Shown: positions 52,914 to 61,969, counted from the stretch's first letter. The stretch is 64,000 nt of DNA from Nocardia higoensis (GCF_015477835.1 NZ_JADLQN010000002.1:186001-250000); one strand, 5' to 3'. Program-made: numbers and translations. The notes: a model not told the origin generated them from the letters alone.

Positions 52914-53348
52914 TCAGTGCGCCGGACGCGCGGTCTTCATGGCGCGGTCGAGTTCCCAGTAGGCGCGCAAGGCCGCGATCTTTCCCTCCGCGTCGACCCG
53001 GTAGGTGAACACGCCCTCGGCGTCGATGAGGTGCCCGCCCAGGGTCGTGCGGATGAGGCCGGTGAAAGCTACCTCGTCGCCGCAGGCGAAGGAGTCCTCG
53101 AAGCGGAATTCGATGGACTCGGTCGGCGCGATCGCGGTGTCCCAGAACGCGCCGATGGCGTCGAGGCCGTGATGGCCCCGGCCCTCGGGGTCGAAGCCGG
53201 ACGGCCCGATGGGGTCCTCGACGACCCCATCGACGGCGAACAGCGACAGCCATGCCGCCTTGTCGCGGGAGCGCACGGCCGCCTGGGAGGCCAGGCCCGC
53301 CGCGCGCGCGGGATGTTCGGTGATCCTCGATTCGGCGGCGGTGCTCAT
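52914..53348 (-). CDS. SnoaL/NTF2-like protein of the ltp operon
   Basis: This 144-aa NTF2-fold protein (KAAWLSLFAVDGVVEDPIGPSGFDPEG, IRTTLGGHLIDAEGVFTYRVD) is related to Rv3519-type proteins and ketosteroid isomerase-like folds. It is the last gene of a KstR-type operon; its ATG overlaps the stop of the preceding oxidoreductase. It may hydrate or isomerise a steroid CoA ester. The activity is not shown by the sequence. Confidence 0.75.
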   Translation of the reverse strand: MSTAAESRITEHPARAAGLASQAAVRSRDKAAWLSLFAVDGVVEDPIGPSGFDPEGRGHHGLDAIGAFWDTAIAPTESIEFRFEDSFACGDEVAFTGLIRTTLGGHLIDAEGVFTYRVDAEGKIAALRAYWELDRAMKTARPAH

Positions 53349-54253
53349 CGCGCCCGCCCGATGATCGGGTCGGCGATGTACTTCTCGGCGAAGCGGCGCA
53401 GCGAGTCCTGCTTGGCGGCGAGTTCGCCGTCGAAGCCGATACCGTCGAACAGCCAGGGCACCACGATCGCGTCGGTCACGCCCGCGTCGGCGAGATCCTG
53501 ATAGCCCTCGCGGCCCGCCTTGTCCACACACACCGCCTGGATCTCGAACGGCACCTCCGTGCGGCCGAACTCGGCCCGCAGCGCGTCCAGCTTGCCGATG
53601 GTGTCGGTCAGTTCGGCGAAGGTCATCATGGCCGAGGTCCAGCCGTCGCCGACCCTGGCCGCCCGGCGCAGCGCCACGTCGGTGTGTCCGCCGATGTAGA
53701 ACGGCACCGGCTCGCTCGGCGCGGGACTGATCTGCAGCTCGTCGAAATCGTAGAACTCGCCGTGGAATTCGACCATGCCGCCGCCCAGCGCCAGCTTGAT
53801 GACCTCGATCATCTCGTCGACCCGCGCGCCGCGGCGGGCGTAGGGCTGCCCGCACCACTCGAATTCCTCCGGCGCCCAGCCGATGCCGACGCCGAATCCG
53901 AACCGGTTGTTCGACAGGTTCGCTACCGAGCCGACCTGCCTGGCCAGCAGCAGCGGATTACGCGAGCCCAGTTTGAGGACGTTGGTGTAGAAGCGCAGCC
54001 GGGTGGTCACCGCGGCCATCGCGGTGGCGCCGATCAGCGGGTCCACCCACGGGGTGTCCGCGCCCCAGAACCGGGAGCCGTCGGCGGTGTAGGGGTACTT
54101 CGCCGCCGCCGACTTCATGTAGAACAGCGAGTCCGGCAGCGCGATGGAGGTGAAGCCACACTCCTCGGCGGTGCGCGCCAGCTCGCCCAGCTGCTCGAGC
54201 GGGCTGAGCGCGATGCCGAGGGTGAACTGCAACGGCTGTGTGGACACCGTCAT
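53345..54253 (-). CDS. Luciferase-like (LLM) F420/FMN-dependent oxidoreductase
   Basis: This is a 302-aa TIM-barrel LLM-class enzyme. LGIALSPLEQLGELARTAEECGFTSIALPDSLF, FYTNVLKLGSRNPLLLARQVGSVANLSNNRF and GVGIGWAPEEFEWCGQPYARRG define the family, with PFYIGGHTDVALRRAARVGDGW at the flavin phosphate. The cofactor (F420 or FMN) cannot be decided. It overlaps both neighbours by 4 nt in the ltp operon, which points to steroid-CoA redox chemistry. Confidence 0.82.
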   Translation of the reverse strand: MTVSTQPLQFTLGIALSPLEQLGELARTAEECGFTSIALPDSLFYMKSAAAKYPYTADGSRFWGADTPWVDPLIGATAMAAVTTRLRFYTNVLKLGSRNPLLLARQVGSVANLSNNRFGFGVGIGWAPEEFEWCGQPYARRGARVDEMIEVIKLALGGGMVEFHGEFYDFDELQISPAPSEPVPFYIGGHTDVALRRAARVGDGWTSAMMTFAELTDTIGKLDALRAEFGRTEVPFEIQAVCVDKAGREGYQDLADAGVTDAIVVPWLFDGIGFDGELAAKQDSLRRFAEKYIADPIIGRAR

Positions 54254-55422
54254 GCGCCCGGCCGTTCCGAGCCGACAACCCACATCGAGAAGTACTGCGA
54301 GCCACCACCGTACGCGTGACCGAGCGCCTTGCGGGCTCCGGCGACCTGGTAGTCGCCCGCCCGGTCCATGACCTGCTTGGCGGCCTCGGCGAAGCGGATG
54401 AGCCCGGAGGCGCCGATCGGGTTGGAGGAGAGCACGCCACCGGACGGGTTGACCGGGATGCGGCCACCGATCTCGGTCTCGCCCTTCTCGGTGAGCTTCC
54501 AGCCCTCACCCGGCGCGGCGAAGCCCAGGTTCTCCAGCCACATCGGCTCGAACCAGGAGAACGGCACGTAGATCTCCGCGGCGTCGATCTCCTCGAGCGG
54601 ATCGGTGATGCCCGCGGCCTCCCACAGCGCGGCGGCGGCATCCCGGCCCGCCTGCGGGTTCACCTGGTCGCGGCCGGAGAAGGTGGTCGGTTCGGTGCGC
54701 ATGGCGGTGCCGTGGATCCAGGCGACCTTGCGCCCCTGCGACTCGACCTTCTCGGCGGCTTCGGCATCGCCGATGACGACCGCGCACGCACCGTCGGAGG
54801 ACGGGCACGTCTCGTCGAAACGAATGGGATCCCAGAGCATCTGGGATTCCAGCACCTTCTCCAGGGTGATGTCGGGCTGCTGCAGATGGGCGAGCGGGTT
54901 CTTGGCCCCGTTTCGGCGGTCCTTGACCGCGACCATCGCGCCGATGTGGCTGGGCGCGTTGGAGCGGCGGATGTAGGAGCGAACGTGCGGGGCGAAGTAC
55001 CCGCCCGCGCCCGCGCCGACCGGCATGGTGAACGGCACCGGAATCGACAACGCCCACATGGCGTTCGACTCCGACTGCTTCTCCCACGCGATCGCCAGCA
55101 CCCGCTTGTGCACACCGGCCTGCACCAGATTGGCCGCCACGATGCCGGTCGAGCCACCGACCGAACCGGCGGTGTGCACGCGCAGCAGCGGCTTGCCGGT
55201 CGCGCCGAGCGCGTCGGCGAGATAGAGCTCCGGCATCATGACGCCCTCGAACATGTCGGGGGCCTTGCCCACCACCACGGCGTCGATATCGGCGATGGTG
55301 AGGCCGGCGTCGGCGAGCGCGCGATCGATGGCTTCGCGGCACATGCCCGCCATCGACACATCGTGGCGCTTCGTCACGTGATGGGTCTGTCCGGTGCCGA
55401 GCACCGCGGCCGGGAAGCTCAT
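54250..55422 (-). CDS. ltp3: Thiolase-fold lipid-transfer protein Ltp3
   Basis: This is a 390-aa SCP-x thiolase-like protein. KHDVSM-type N-terminus, VVVGKAPDMFEGVMMPELYLAD, the pseudo-nucleophile region VHTAGSVGGSTGIVAAN (no cysteine) and NPSGGVLSSNPIGASGLIRFAEA are seen. Loss of the thiolase Cys is shared with steroid aldolases such as Ltp2, which cleave C-C bonds retro-aldolically with a DUF35 partner. It overlaps ltp4 and the LLM gene by 4 nt. Confidence 0.85.
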   Translation of the reverse strand: MSFPAAVLGTGQTHHVTKRHDVSMAGMCREAIDRALADAGLTIADIDAVVVGKAPDMFEGVMMPELYLADALGATGKPLLRVHTAGSVGGSTGIVAANLVQAGVHKRVLAIAWEKQSESNAMWALSIPVPFTMPVGAGAGGYFAPHVRSYIRRSNAPSHIGAMVAVKDRRNGAKNPLAHLQQPDITLEKVLESQMLWDPIRFDETCPSSDGACAVVIGDAEAAEKVESQGRKVAWIHGTAMRTEPTTFSGRDQVNPQAGRDAAAALWEAAGITDPLEEIDAAEIYVPFSWFEPMWLENLGFAAPGEGWKLTEKGETEIGGRIPVNPSGGVLSSNPIGASGLIRFAEAAKQVMDRAGDYQVAGARKALGHAYGGGSQYFSMWVVGSERPGA

Positions 55423-56459
55423 CGGCTCGCCTCCGAATCCAGGACGGTCACAAGGTTCTGCTGCAGCACCGGGCCGCTGGTGGCGTGGGCGAGCGCGCGC
55501 CCGGCCGTGCCGGTCATGATCGCCGTGGCCGCGTGGCCGATGCGCTCGAGTCCGGCGGCGAACATGGGGTTCGCGGCCAGCGCGCCACCGGAGGGGTTGA
55601 TCCTGGTCTCCGGTTTCAGACCCAGGGCTTCGGTGAGGATCAGCTGTTGGTGGCTGAAGGGGGCGTGCAGTTCGGCCAGGTCGAAGCCGCTCACATCACC
55701 GCCGGTCGCGGCCTGGGCTGCCGCGGCGGCCGAGGGGGAGACGGTGAGATCGCGCGCGCCGAGCACGGGTGAGTCGATGCGATGGGCCATCGCGGTGATC
55801 CAGGCGGGACGTTCGCGCAGCTCGCGGGCCCGGTCGCCGGTGGCGAGCACGATCGCGGCGGCGCCGTCGGTGATCGGCGCGACGTCGTGGGCGCGAAGCG
55901 GATCGGCGACATAGGGCGAGTCGAGCAGAGCGTCGAGGTCACCGGACTCGCCCGCGGCGACGGCGGCCATATCGCGTTCGCTCCAGCGGCCCGCGTCGAT
56001 GCCCGCGCGGGCCTGCAGGCCGGCGATGGACAGCGCGTCCGGCCACAGCGGGGCGACCAGATACGGATCGAGCTGCATGGTCAGGATGCGGCGCAGGCTG
56101 CCCGCCGAGGACTTGCCGAAGCCGTAGACCAGCGCCGTGGACGCCTGGCCCGACTTCAACTTCACGAAAGCCTCGTAGAGCGCCCAGGCCGCGTCCATCT
56201 CCACGTGCGACTCGTTGATCGGCGGCACCGCGCCGATCGAGTCCACCGCGGAGATGAACGAGAAGGCGCGCCCGGCCAGGTAGTCCGAGGAGCCCGAGCA
56301 CCAGAAGTCGATGTCGGACTTGGTGATTCCGAGTTCGGAGTAGAGCTGCTGGAAGCAGGGCACCAGCATCTCGACACCGTTGGTGGTGCCGAAGGTCTCC
56401 GGCACGTGCGGCGCATGGGCGAAACCCACGACCGCGATGTCGGTGGAGTTGTCGGTCAA
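55419..56459 (-). CDS. ltp4: Thiolase-fold lipid-transfer protein Ltp4
   Basis: This is a 346-aa thiolase-like SCP-x protein. VEMLVPCFQQLYSELGITKSDIDFWCSGSSDY leads to INESHVEMDAAWALYEA, where the nucleophilic cysteine of true thiolases is replaced. PITDGAAAIVLATG, LHAPFSHQQLILTEALGL and INPSGGALAANPMFAAGLERIG follow. It is expected to pair with Ltp3 and the OB-fold protein as a heteromeric side-chain aldolase, by analogy with Ltp2-ChsH2. This pairing is inference. Confidence 0.83.
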   Translation of the reverse strand: MTDNSTDIAVVGFAHAPHVPETFGTTNGVEMLVPCFQQLYSELGITKSDIDFWCSGSSDYLAGRAFSFISAVDSIGAVPPINESHVEMDAAWALYEAFVKLKSGQASTALVYGFGKSSAGSLRRILTMQLDPYLVAPLWPDALSIAGLQARAGIDAGRWSERDMAAVAAGESGDLDALLDSPYVADPLRAHDVAPITDGAAAIVLATGDRARELRERPAWITAMAHRIDSPVLGARDLTVSPSAAAAAQAATGGDVSGFDLAELHAPFSHQQLILTEALGLKPETRINPSGGALAANPMFAAGLERIGHAATAIMTGTAGRALAHATSGPVLQQNLVTVLDSEASR

Positions 56460-56471
56460 CGTGCTCGCCTC

Positions 56472-57554
56472 TCAGAGATGGTGCTTGTAGGTCTCGTAGT
56501 CGGCATCGGGTTCACCGGTGGGCTCGAAGTGGTCCACGTTCTCGAGCCCGTGGCCCCACTGCTCGCGCGGTTTCCAGACCGCCTTCACCCGCATGCCCAT
56601 CCGGACCTCGCTCGCCTCGCAGCCCAGCACCAGGTGCAGTATCGGGATGTCGGCGCCGTCGAGCAGCACGTAGGCCGCCACATAGGGCGGCTTGATGCGC
56701 TGACCGAGGAAGGGCACGTTGACGATGCAGAAGGTGGTGACCGTGCCGTGGTCGGACAACTCGATGTAGTCCTCGGTGGGCAGGCCGGAGGTCGGGTTGG
56801 CGCCGCGCGGCGGGAAGTACACCTTGCCGCCCGCGTCGGTGCGCGCGCCGATCAGCTTGCCCTCGGCCAGTCCGCGCAGATACACCGTCTCCTGAGGGGA
56901 GGCGGTGTGCTTGTAGGACAGGTCGACCGGCGTGGTGATCATGGTGACCGGCTCGGCGTCGCCCTCGGACGTGGTCGGCGCCGTGGCCGTTTCGGAGCCC
57001 TCGCCCGGCTCGAAGCAGACGATGTCCTTGATGTCGCCGGTGGTCTCCGCCGCCCACCGCGCCCGCACCCGCAGACCGGTGTGGATCTGCTCGGGGGAGT
57101 CGACGTCGACGGCGTGCAGCAGGGCGGAATCGGCGCCGTCGAGGGTGATCAGCGCCCAGGCGAAAGGCCGGTCGAAGGGCTGACCGGGTTGCGGTTCGCG
57201 CACCCAGGTCCAGGTGGAGACGGTGCCGGTGTCGGCGACGTCGACGAAGTCGGTGAGCGGGAGATTGCTCACGGGGTCGTATTCCGGCGGCGGGACGAGC
57301 ACCCGGCCGTCGCTGCCGCGGGCCCCGACGACCTTGCGGGCGCGCAGTCCGGTGAGGAACGCGCCGATGGTCGGTCCGACCGAGCGGGTGTAGTCGAAGC
57401 GCATCCGCAGGGGCGCGCTCAGCACATCGGGTCCCGTGCTGGTGGCGGTGTCCAATTCCGGCCCTTTCTCGGCGGTGACAATGGTGGTGAGGGCGCGGCG
57501 TCGATCCGGGTGGGGCGCTGCGACGCCGCCGGACGCGCTATTCCCCTCGGTCAC
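56472..57554 (-). CDS. Double DUF35/OB-fold acyl-CoA-binding protein (Rv3521-like)
   Basis: This 360-aa protein has two related halves. Each has an N-terminal helix (SVGPTIGAFLTGLRARKVVGAR; SPQETVYLRGLAEGKLIGAR), a linker with PPPEYDPVSN or PPRGANPTSG, and an OB-fold (TGTVSTWTWVRE...; HGTVTTFCIVNVP...GADIPILHLVLG). The zinc-binding cysteines of many DUF35 proteins are absent. It is the first gene of the ltp operon, 9 bp from a KstR-like site, and is a likely partner of Ltp3/Ltp4. Confidence 0.82.
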   Translation of the reverse strand: MTEGNSASGGVAAPHPDRRRALTTIVTAEKGPELDTATSTGPDVLSAPLRMRFDYTRSVGPTIGAFLTGLRARKVVGARGSDGRVLVPPPEYDPVSNLPLTDFVDVADTGTVSTWTWVREPQPGQPFDRPFAWALITLDGADSALLHAVDVDSPEQIHTGLRVRARWAAETTGDIKDIVCFEPGEGSETATAPTTSEGDAEPVTMITTPVDLSYKHTASPQETVYLRGLAEGKLIGARTDAGGKVYFPPRGANPTSGLPTEDYIELSDHGTVTTFCIVNVPFLGQRIKPPYVAAYVLLDGADIPILHLVLGCEASEVRMGMRVKAVWKPREQWGHGLENVDHFEPTGEPDADYETYKHHL

Positions 57555-57563
57555 GCTTTCGAG

Positions 57564-57577
57564 TAGAACAGGTTCTT
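57564..57577. promoter_or_regulatory. KstR-like operator (one mismatch)
   Basis: TAGAACAGGTTCTT matches TnnAACnnGTTnnA except for the last base. It lies in the 62-bp gap between the divergent ltp operon and an LLM oxidoreductase gene. Confidence 0.7.
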
Positions 57578-57616
57578 ATTCTGGTGGCAAGCAGAAGTGC
57601 GTTGAAAGGGTCGACC

Positions 57617-58654
57617 ATGAAGTTCGGACTGCAACTCGGATATTGGATGGCGCAGCCGCCCGCCAACGCGGGGGAGTTGGTGGTCGCCGCCGAGGCGGCC
57701 GGGTTCGACGCGGTCTTCGCGGCCGAATCCTGGGGCTCGGACGCCTTCGGGCCGCTCACGTGGTGGGGCTCGCGCACCGAGCGGGTCCGGCTGGGCACCT
57801 CGGTGGTGCAGATGTCGGCGCGCACCCCGGCGGCCACCGCCATGCACGCGCTGACCCTGGACCATCTCAGCGGTGGCCGCGCGGTGCTCGGGCTGGGCGT
57901 GTCCGGCCCGCAGGTGGTGGAGGGCTGGTACGGCCAGCCGTTCGCCAAGCCGTTGCAGCGCACCCGGGAGTATGTCGAGATCATCCGCAAGGTGCTGGCC
58001 CGCGAGGCGCCGGTGACCAACGACGGACCGCACTACCCGCTGCCCTACACGGGCCCCGGCGCGACCGGCCTCGGCAAGCCGCTCAAGCCGATCGTGCACC
58101 CGCTACGTGCGGATCTGCCGATCTGGCTGGGCTCGGAGGGGCCGAAGAATGTGGCGCTGACCGCCGAGATCGCCGACGGCTGGCTGGCGATCTACTTCGC
58201 CCCGCGACTGGCCGAGATGTACCACTCCTGGTTGGACGAGGGCTTCGCCCGGCCGGGCGCGCGCCGCTCCCGCGAGGATTTCGAGATCGCCGCCAGCTGT
58301 CAGGTGGTGATCACCGACGATCCGGCCGCCGAACTCGAGCGGATGCGCTGGATCATGGCGCTCTACATCGGCGGCATGGGCGCTCCGGAGATGAATTTCC
58401 ACGCCCAGGTCTACCGGCGGATGGGCTACGACCGCGAGGTCGACGAGATCGGCGCGCTGTTCCAGGCCGGACGCAAGGCCGAGGCCGCCGCCGCGGTCCC
58501 CGACGAGCTGATCCTGGACACCGCGATCATCGGAAACGAGGCCCATGTGCGCGAGCAGCTGAAGATCTGGGAAGCGGCCGGCGTGACCATGATGTTGGTG
58601 TCGGCTCCCGACGTGGAACATCTTCGGAAGCTCGCACCCCTTGTCGATCAGTAG
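57617..58654 (+). CDS. LLM-class flavin/F420 oxidoreductase (Rv3520c-like)
   Basis: This is a 345-aa TIM-barrel enzyme very close to mycobacterial Rv3520c: KFGLQLGYWMAQPPANAGEL, ESWGSDAFGPLTWWGSRTERVRLG, GLGVSGPQVVEGWYGQPF and FARPGARRSREDFEIAASCQVV. It is the second LLM enzyme of the KstR side-chain block. AAAGGG precedes the ATG. The stop codon TAG is the first three bases of the next KstR operator. Confidence 0.87.
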   Translation: MKFGLQLGYWMAQPPANAGELVVAAEAAGFDAVFAAESWGSDAFGPLTWWGSRTERVRLGTSVVQMSARTPAATAMHALTLDHLSGGRAVLGLGVSGPQVVEGWYGQPFAKPLQRTREYVEIIRKVLAREAPVTNDGPHYPLPYTGPGATGLGKPLKPIVHPLRADLPIWLGSEGPKNVALTAEIADGWLAIYFAPRLAEMYHSWLDEGFARPGARRSREDFEIAASCQVVITDDPAAELERMRWIMALYIGGMGAPEMNFHAQVYRRMGYDREVDEIGALFQAGRKAEAAAAVPDELILDTAIIGNEAHVREQLKIWEAAGVTMMLVSAPDVEHLRKLAPLVDQ

Positions 58655-58665
58655 AACACGTTCTA
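58652..58665. promoter_or_regulatory. KstR operator (perfect palindrome)
   Basis: TAGAACACGTTCTA is a perfect dyad fully matching the KstR consensus. It lies 11 bp before the start of an acyl-CoA ligase gene and overlaps the upstream stop codon. Confidence 0.88.
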
Positions 58666-58676
58666 AATTCGACAGG

Positions 58677-60230
58677 GTGACGACGCAGGAGTCAGAAATT
58701 CTCGGTCTTTGGAACATCGCTGCCGCCGAACCCGAGCGGATCGCGCTGGTCGATCCGTCGGGACGGGAGGTGACCTATCGCGAACTGGCCCAGCTGGCCA
58801 ACCGCTACGCCGCCGGGCTGCACGAGCTGGGCCTGCGCACCGGTGACGTGCTGGTGAGCATGGTGCACAACTGTGCCGAGGCCATCGCGATCTACTTCGC
58901 GGCCTATCAGTCCGGTCTCTACATCGTGGCCGTGAACTGGCACCTGACCGGGCCGGAAGTCGCCTACATCCTGGGCGACAGCGAAGCCAAGGCGTTCTTC
59001 GCCAGCGATCGCTTCGCCGCCGCGGCGTCCGCGGCCGCCGACGAGGCGGGCCTGCCCGCGACGGCGCGCTTCGCGGTCGGCGAGATCGAAGGCTTCACCC
59101 CGCTGTCGGAACTGGGCAGCGACGACGCGGGCAGGCCGCAGGAGCGCACCACCGGTGCGCCGATGCTGTACACGTCGGGGACCACCGGACGTCCGAAGGG
59201 AGTGCGGCGCCCGCTCACGGGCGCCGATCCCGATGTGGTGTCGGCCGCGAACACCGCCTTCTTCGCTCTGTTCGGGCTCGAGCCCTACGACGATCACGTG
59301 CACATCTGCGGCTCCCCGCTCTACCACACCGCGGTGCTGAACTTCGCGACCATCTCGATCCAGTTGGGGCACAAGGTCGTTCTGATGGACAAGTGGGACG
59401 CCGAGGAGATGCTGCGGCTGATCGACAAGCATCGTGTCACCCACAGCCACATGGTGCCCACCCAGTTCCATCGCCTGCTCGCGCTGCCCGACGAGGTACG
59501 CGCGCGCTACGACGTGTCCTCGTTGCGCAGCATGGTGCACGGCGCGGCGCCGTGCCCGCAGGAGACCAAGCGCCGGATGCTCGAATGGTGGGGTCCGACG
59601 GTCACCGAGTACTACGCGGCCACCGAGGGCGGCGGTACCGTCATCAGCGGCGCCGAATGGCTGAACAAGCCGGGCTCGGTGGGCAAGTCGTGGCCGTACT
59701 CGGTGATCAAGGTGCTCAGCGAGGAGGACGGCTCGGAGCTGCCGCCCGGTGAGACCGGCCTGGTCTACATGAAGATGGGCGCCTCCAGCTTCGAGTACCA
59801 CCACGACAAGGCCAAGACCGACGAGTCGCGCGTCGGCGACCTGTTCACCGTCGGCGACATCGGCTATCTCGACGAGGACGGCTACCTGTTCCTGTGCGAC
59901 CGTCGCTCGGACCTGATCCTCTCCGGCGGCGTGAACATCTACCCGGCCGAGGTCGAGACCGTACTCATCACCCATCCGAAAGTCGCCGACGTCGCGGTCT
60001 TCGGCATTCCGCACGAGGATTGGGGCCAGGAGGTCAAGGCGGTCGTCCAGCCGGCCGAAGGCGTGACCGGCGACGACGAACTCACCGCCGAACTGCTCGC
60101 CTTCGCCGCCGAGCGCCTGGCCAAGTACAAGATGCCGCGCTCGATCGACTACCTCGACGAGCTGCCGCGCGATCCGAACGGCAAGCTCTACAAGCGCAAG
60201 CTGCGCGAGCGCTACGTCCCGGCGAGCTGA
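58677..60230 (+). CDS. Acyl-CoA synthetase, KstR-controlled
   Basis: This is a 517-aa ANL-family ligase. The P-loop is APMLYTSGTTGRPKGVRRPL. SMVHGAAPCPQETKRRML, EYYAATEGGG (A5-like), GDIGYLDEDGYLFLCDRRSDLI and the C-terminal lysine DPNGKLYKRKLRERY are in order. It is not FadD17- or FadD19-like over its length. Control by a perfect KstR site suggests activation of a steroid side-chain or bile-acid-like carboxylate. The GTG start was chosen because the operator excludes the upstream codons. Confidence 0.85.
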   Translation: MTTQESEILGLWNIAAAEPERIALVDPSGREVTYRELAQLANRYAAGLHELGLRTGDVLVSMVHNCAEAIAIYFAAYQSGLYIVAVNWHLTGPEVAYILGDSEAKAFFASDRFAAAASAAADEAGLPATARFAVGEIEGFTPLSELGSDDAGRPQERTTGAPMLYTSGTTGRPKGVRRPLTGADPDVVSAANTAFFALFGLEPYDDHVHICGSPLYHTAVLNFATISIQLGHKVVLMDKWDAEEMLRLIDKHRVTHSHMVPTQFHRLLALPDEVRARYDVSSLRSMVHGAAPCPQETKRRMLEWWGPTVTEYYAATEGGGTVISGAEWLNKPGSVGKSWPYSVIKVLSEEDGSELPPGETGLVYMKMGASSFEYHHDKAKTDESRVGDLFTVGDIGYLDEDGYLFLCDRRSDLILSGGVNIYPAEVETVLITHPKVADVAVFGIPHEDWGQEVKAVVQPAEGVTGDDELTAELLAFAAERLAKYKMPRSIDYLDELPRDPNGKLYKRKLRERYVPAS

Positions 60231-60320
60231 TATCGCGCGCCGACCGAGGCACTGTGCACGACCCGCGAGCCCAGGACCGACCGTTCCTGCTGCTCGTCGG
60301 GTCGTGCGCCGGCTCTGTGT

Positions 60321-60368
60321 CCGGACGTCGGTGAGCTGGGACGCCGGTGAGTTGGGACGCCGGTGAGC
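60321..60368. repeat. Three 16-bp tandem copies
   Basis: Three adjacent imperfect units of TGGGACGCCGGTGAGC fill the gap before the sigma-factor stop codon. The first unit differs at three positions. Confidence 0.7.
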
Positions 60369-61399
60369 TAGGAGGCAGCCTGCTCGGCCCGCTCGGTGGC
60401 GGTTTCCTCGCGTAGTTCCATCGGCAGGCCGAACAGCGGGAACAGCCGCTCGGTGTCGAGGAAGAAGTTCAGTCCGCTGATCGCGCCGCCGGACAGTTCG
60501 AGCACCGTGATCGACCAGGGGGCGAAGACTCCCGGCGTCTCGGTCGGCTTGTAGTGACCGAAGGCGGGCAGCCCGTTGGCCCCGTCCAACCGGATCATCC
60601 GCGAACCCTCGCAGGCGCTGCCCGTGCCGCGCATGAACTCGGCGACGTTCTCCGGCCCGCTGATCCATAGCTCGATCGGCGGCATGGACAGCGCCACATC
60701 GGCTTTCAGCAGCGCGGTCAGCGCCTCCATGTCGTAGGCCTCGAACGCGGTGACGAAATCGTCGACGAGCCTGCGCTGTTGGTCGTCGGTTTCGTCGTAC
60801 TCGTCGTTGTCGGCCGGGCGCACCTTCGCCATGGTGGCGCGCGCTCGTTGCAGGGCGCTGTTGACCGAGGCGGGGGACAGCGTCAGCGCCTCGGCGGTCT
60901 CGCTCGCCGAGAAGCGAAGTACCTCGCGCATGATCAGAATGGCCCGCTGGGTGGCGGGCAGGTGCTGACAGGCCGCCACGAACGCCAGCCGTAAAGAGTC
61001 TTTGGTGGTGGCGTGCTCGGCCGGGTCGGCGCCGAAGGCCAGCGCGTTGGGTATCGGCTCCACCCACACGTAGTCCGGTTGCGGGGCGGGCAGTGGCGAA
61101 TCCGGCCGGGACGGCCCGGACAGGTCCATCGGCCTGGCGCGGCGTTGTGGCCCGTCGAGCATGTCCAGGCAGACATTGGTCGTGATCTTGTAGAGCCAGG
61201 ACCGCAGGCTGGCGCGGCCCTGGAACGAGCCGTAGGACTTCCATGCCCGGGTGAAGGTCTCCTGCACCGCGTCCTCGGCCTCGAAGGAGGATCCGAGCAT
61301 ACGGTACGCGTAGGCGCACAGTTCCCGCCGGTGGGATTCGAACGAGGCCAGCACGTTCGCGTCGGCCGTGGCGGTGGTCGAGCCTGACGTTTCGGTCAT
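60368..61399 (-). CDS. sigG: ECF sigma factor with C-terminal SnoaL-like domain (SigG-like)
   Basis: This is a 343-aa sigma factor. Region 2 is YRMLGSSFEAEDAVQETFTRAW and LRSWLYKITTNVCLDML. Region 4 is LPATQRAILIMREVLRFSASETAEALTLSPASVNSALQRARA in three pieces. A linker leads to an NTF2/SnoaL-like domain (FVTAFEAYDMEALTALLKADVALSMPP...GVFAPWSITVLELSGGAISG). Fused SnoaL domains replace a separate anti-sigma factor in such groups (SigG/SigJ type). It is divergent from a VOC gene, a likely target. Confidence 0.82.
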   Translation of the reverse strand: MTETSGSTTATADANVLASFESHRRELCAYAYRMLGSSFEAEDAVQETFTRAWKSYGSFQGRASLRSWLYKITTNVCLDMLDGPQRRARPMDLSGPSRPDSPLPAPQPDYVWVEPIPNALAFGADPAEHATTKDSLRLAFVAACQHLPATQRAILIMREVLRFSASETAEALTLSPASVNSALQRARATMAKVRPADNDEYDETDDQQRRLVDDFVTAFEAYDMEALTALLKADVALSMPPIELWISGPENVAEFMRGTGSACEGSRMIRLDGANGLPAFGHYKPTETPGVFAPWSITVLELSGGAISGLNFFLDTERLFPLFGLPMELREETATERAEQAAS

Positions 61400-61528
61400 G
61401 GCGATCACGATGCCACAGCCCACCGACAGGAAACAGGGTACGAAACCGGCACGGCCGGAGCGATGAATCCGCCCGTGGGGCTCCGTCTGCACTGATGACA
61501 CCGACACCGTGTGCGAGAGGAAAACACC

Positions 61529-61948
61529 ATGAGCAGCAAGATGATCTTCGTCAATCTCCCGGTCGGCGATCTGTCCCGCGCCAAGGACTTCTACCAGAGG
61601 CTGGGCTGGAAGTTGAACGAGGACTTCACCGACGACAACGCGGCCTGCATCGTGGTCGACGACAACATCTGCCTGATGTTGCTGACCAGGGAGTACTTCC
61701 AGACCTTCACCCGCCGCCCGGTCGCCGAGACCACCGCGGCGACCGGCGCGGCCTACGCCCTGTCGCTCGGCAGCGCGGCGGAGGTCGACGCGCTGACCGA
61801 GGCGGCCTTGGCGGCGGGCGGGACCGAGGAGATCAACGAGGACAAGCGCGCCCAAGAGGCCGAGGTGGGCATGCACGGGCGCACGTTCCTCGACCCGGAC
61901 GGCCACCAGTGGGAGCCGTTCTGGATGGACTACCCCGGCGCGGAGTGA
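61529..61948 (+). CDS. VOC-family (glyoxalase-like) protein
   Basis: This is a 139-aa single-domain vicinal-oxygen-chelate protein: MIFVNLPVGDLSRAKDFYQRLGWKLNEDF, ICLMLLTREYFQTF and the C-terminal GRTFLDPDGHQWEPFWMDY with the metal-ligand Glu. The Gln/Glu pattern resembles PhnB/extradiol-like VOC proteins. The start follows GAGAGG. It is divergent from the SnoaL-fused sigma factor, which often controls such a neighbour. The substrate is unknown. Confidence 0.8.
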   Translation: MSSKMIFVNLPVGDLSRAKDFYQRLGWKLNEDFTDDNAACIVVDDNICLMLLTREYFQTFTRRPVAETTAATGAAYALSLGSAAEVDALTEAALAAGGTEEINEDKRAQEAEVGMHGRTFLDPDGHQWEPFWMDYPGAE

Positions 61949-61969
61949 CCGGGACGGCCACACCGGGGT

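Noticed and set aside
58692..61319. An 875-codon open frame on the minus strand opposite the acyl-CoA ligase and sigma gene
   Set aside because: It lies antisense to two strongly supported genes and its translation shows no domain. Long antisense frames are common at this GC content.
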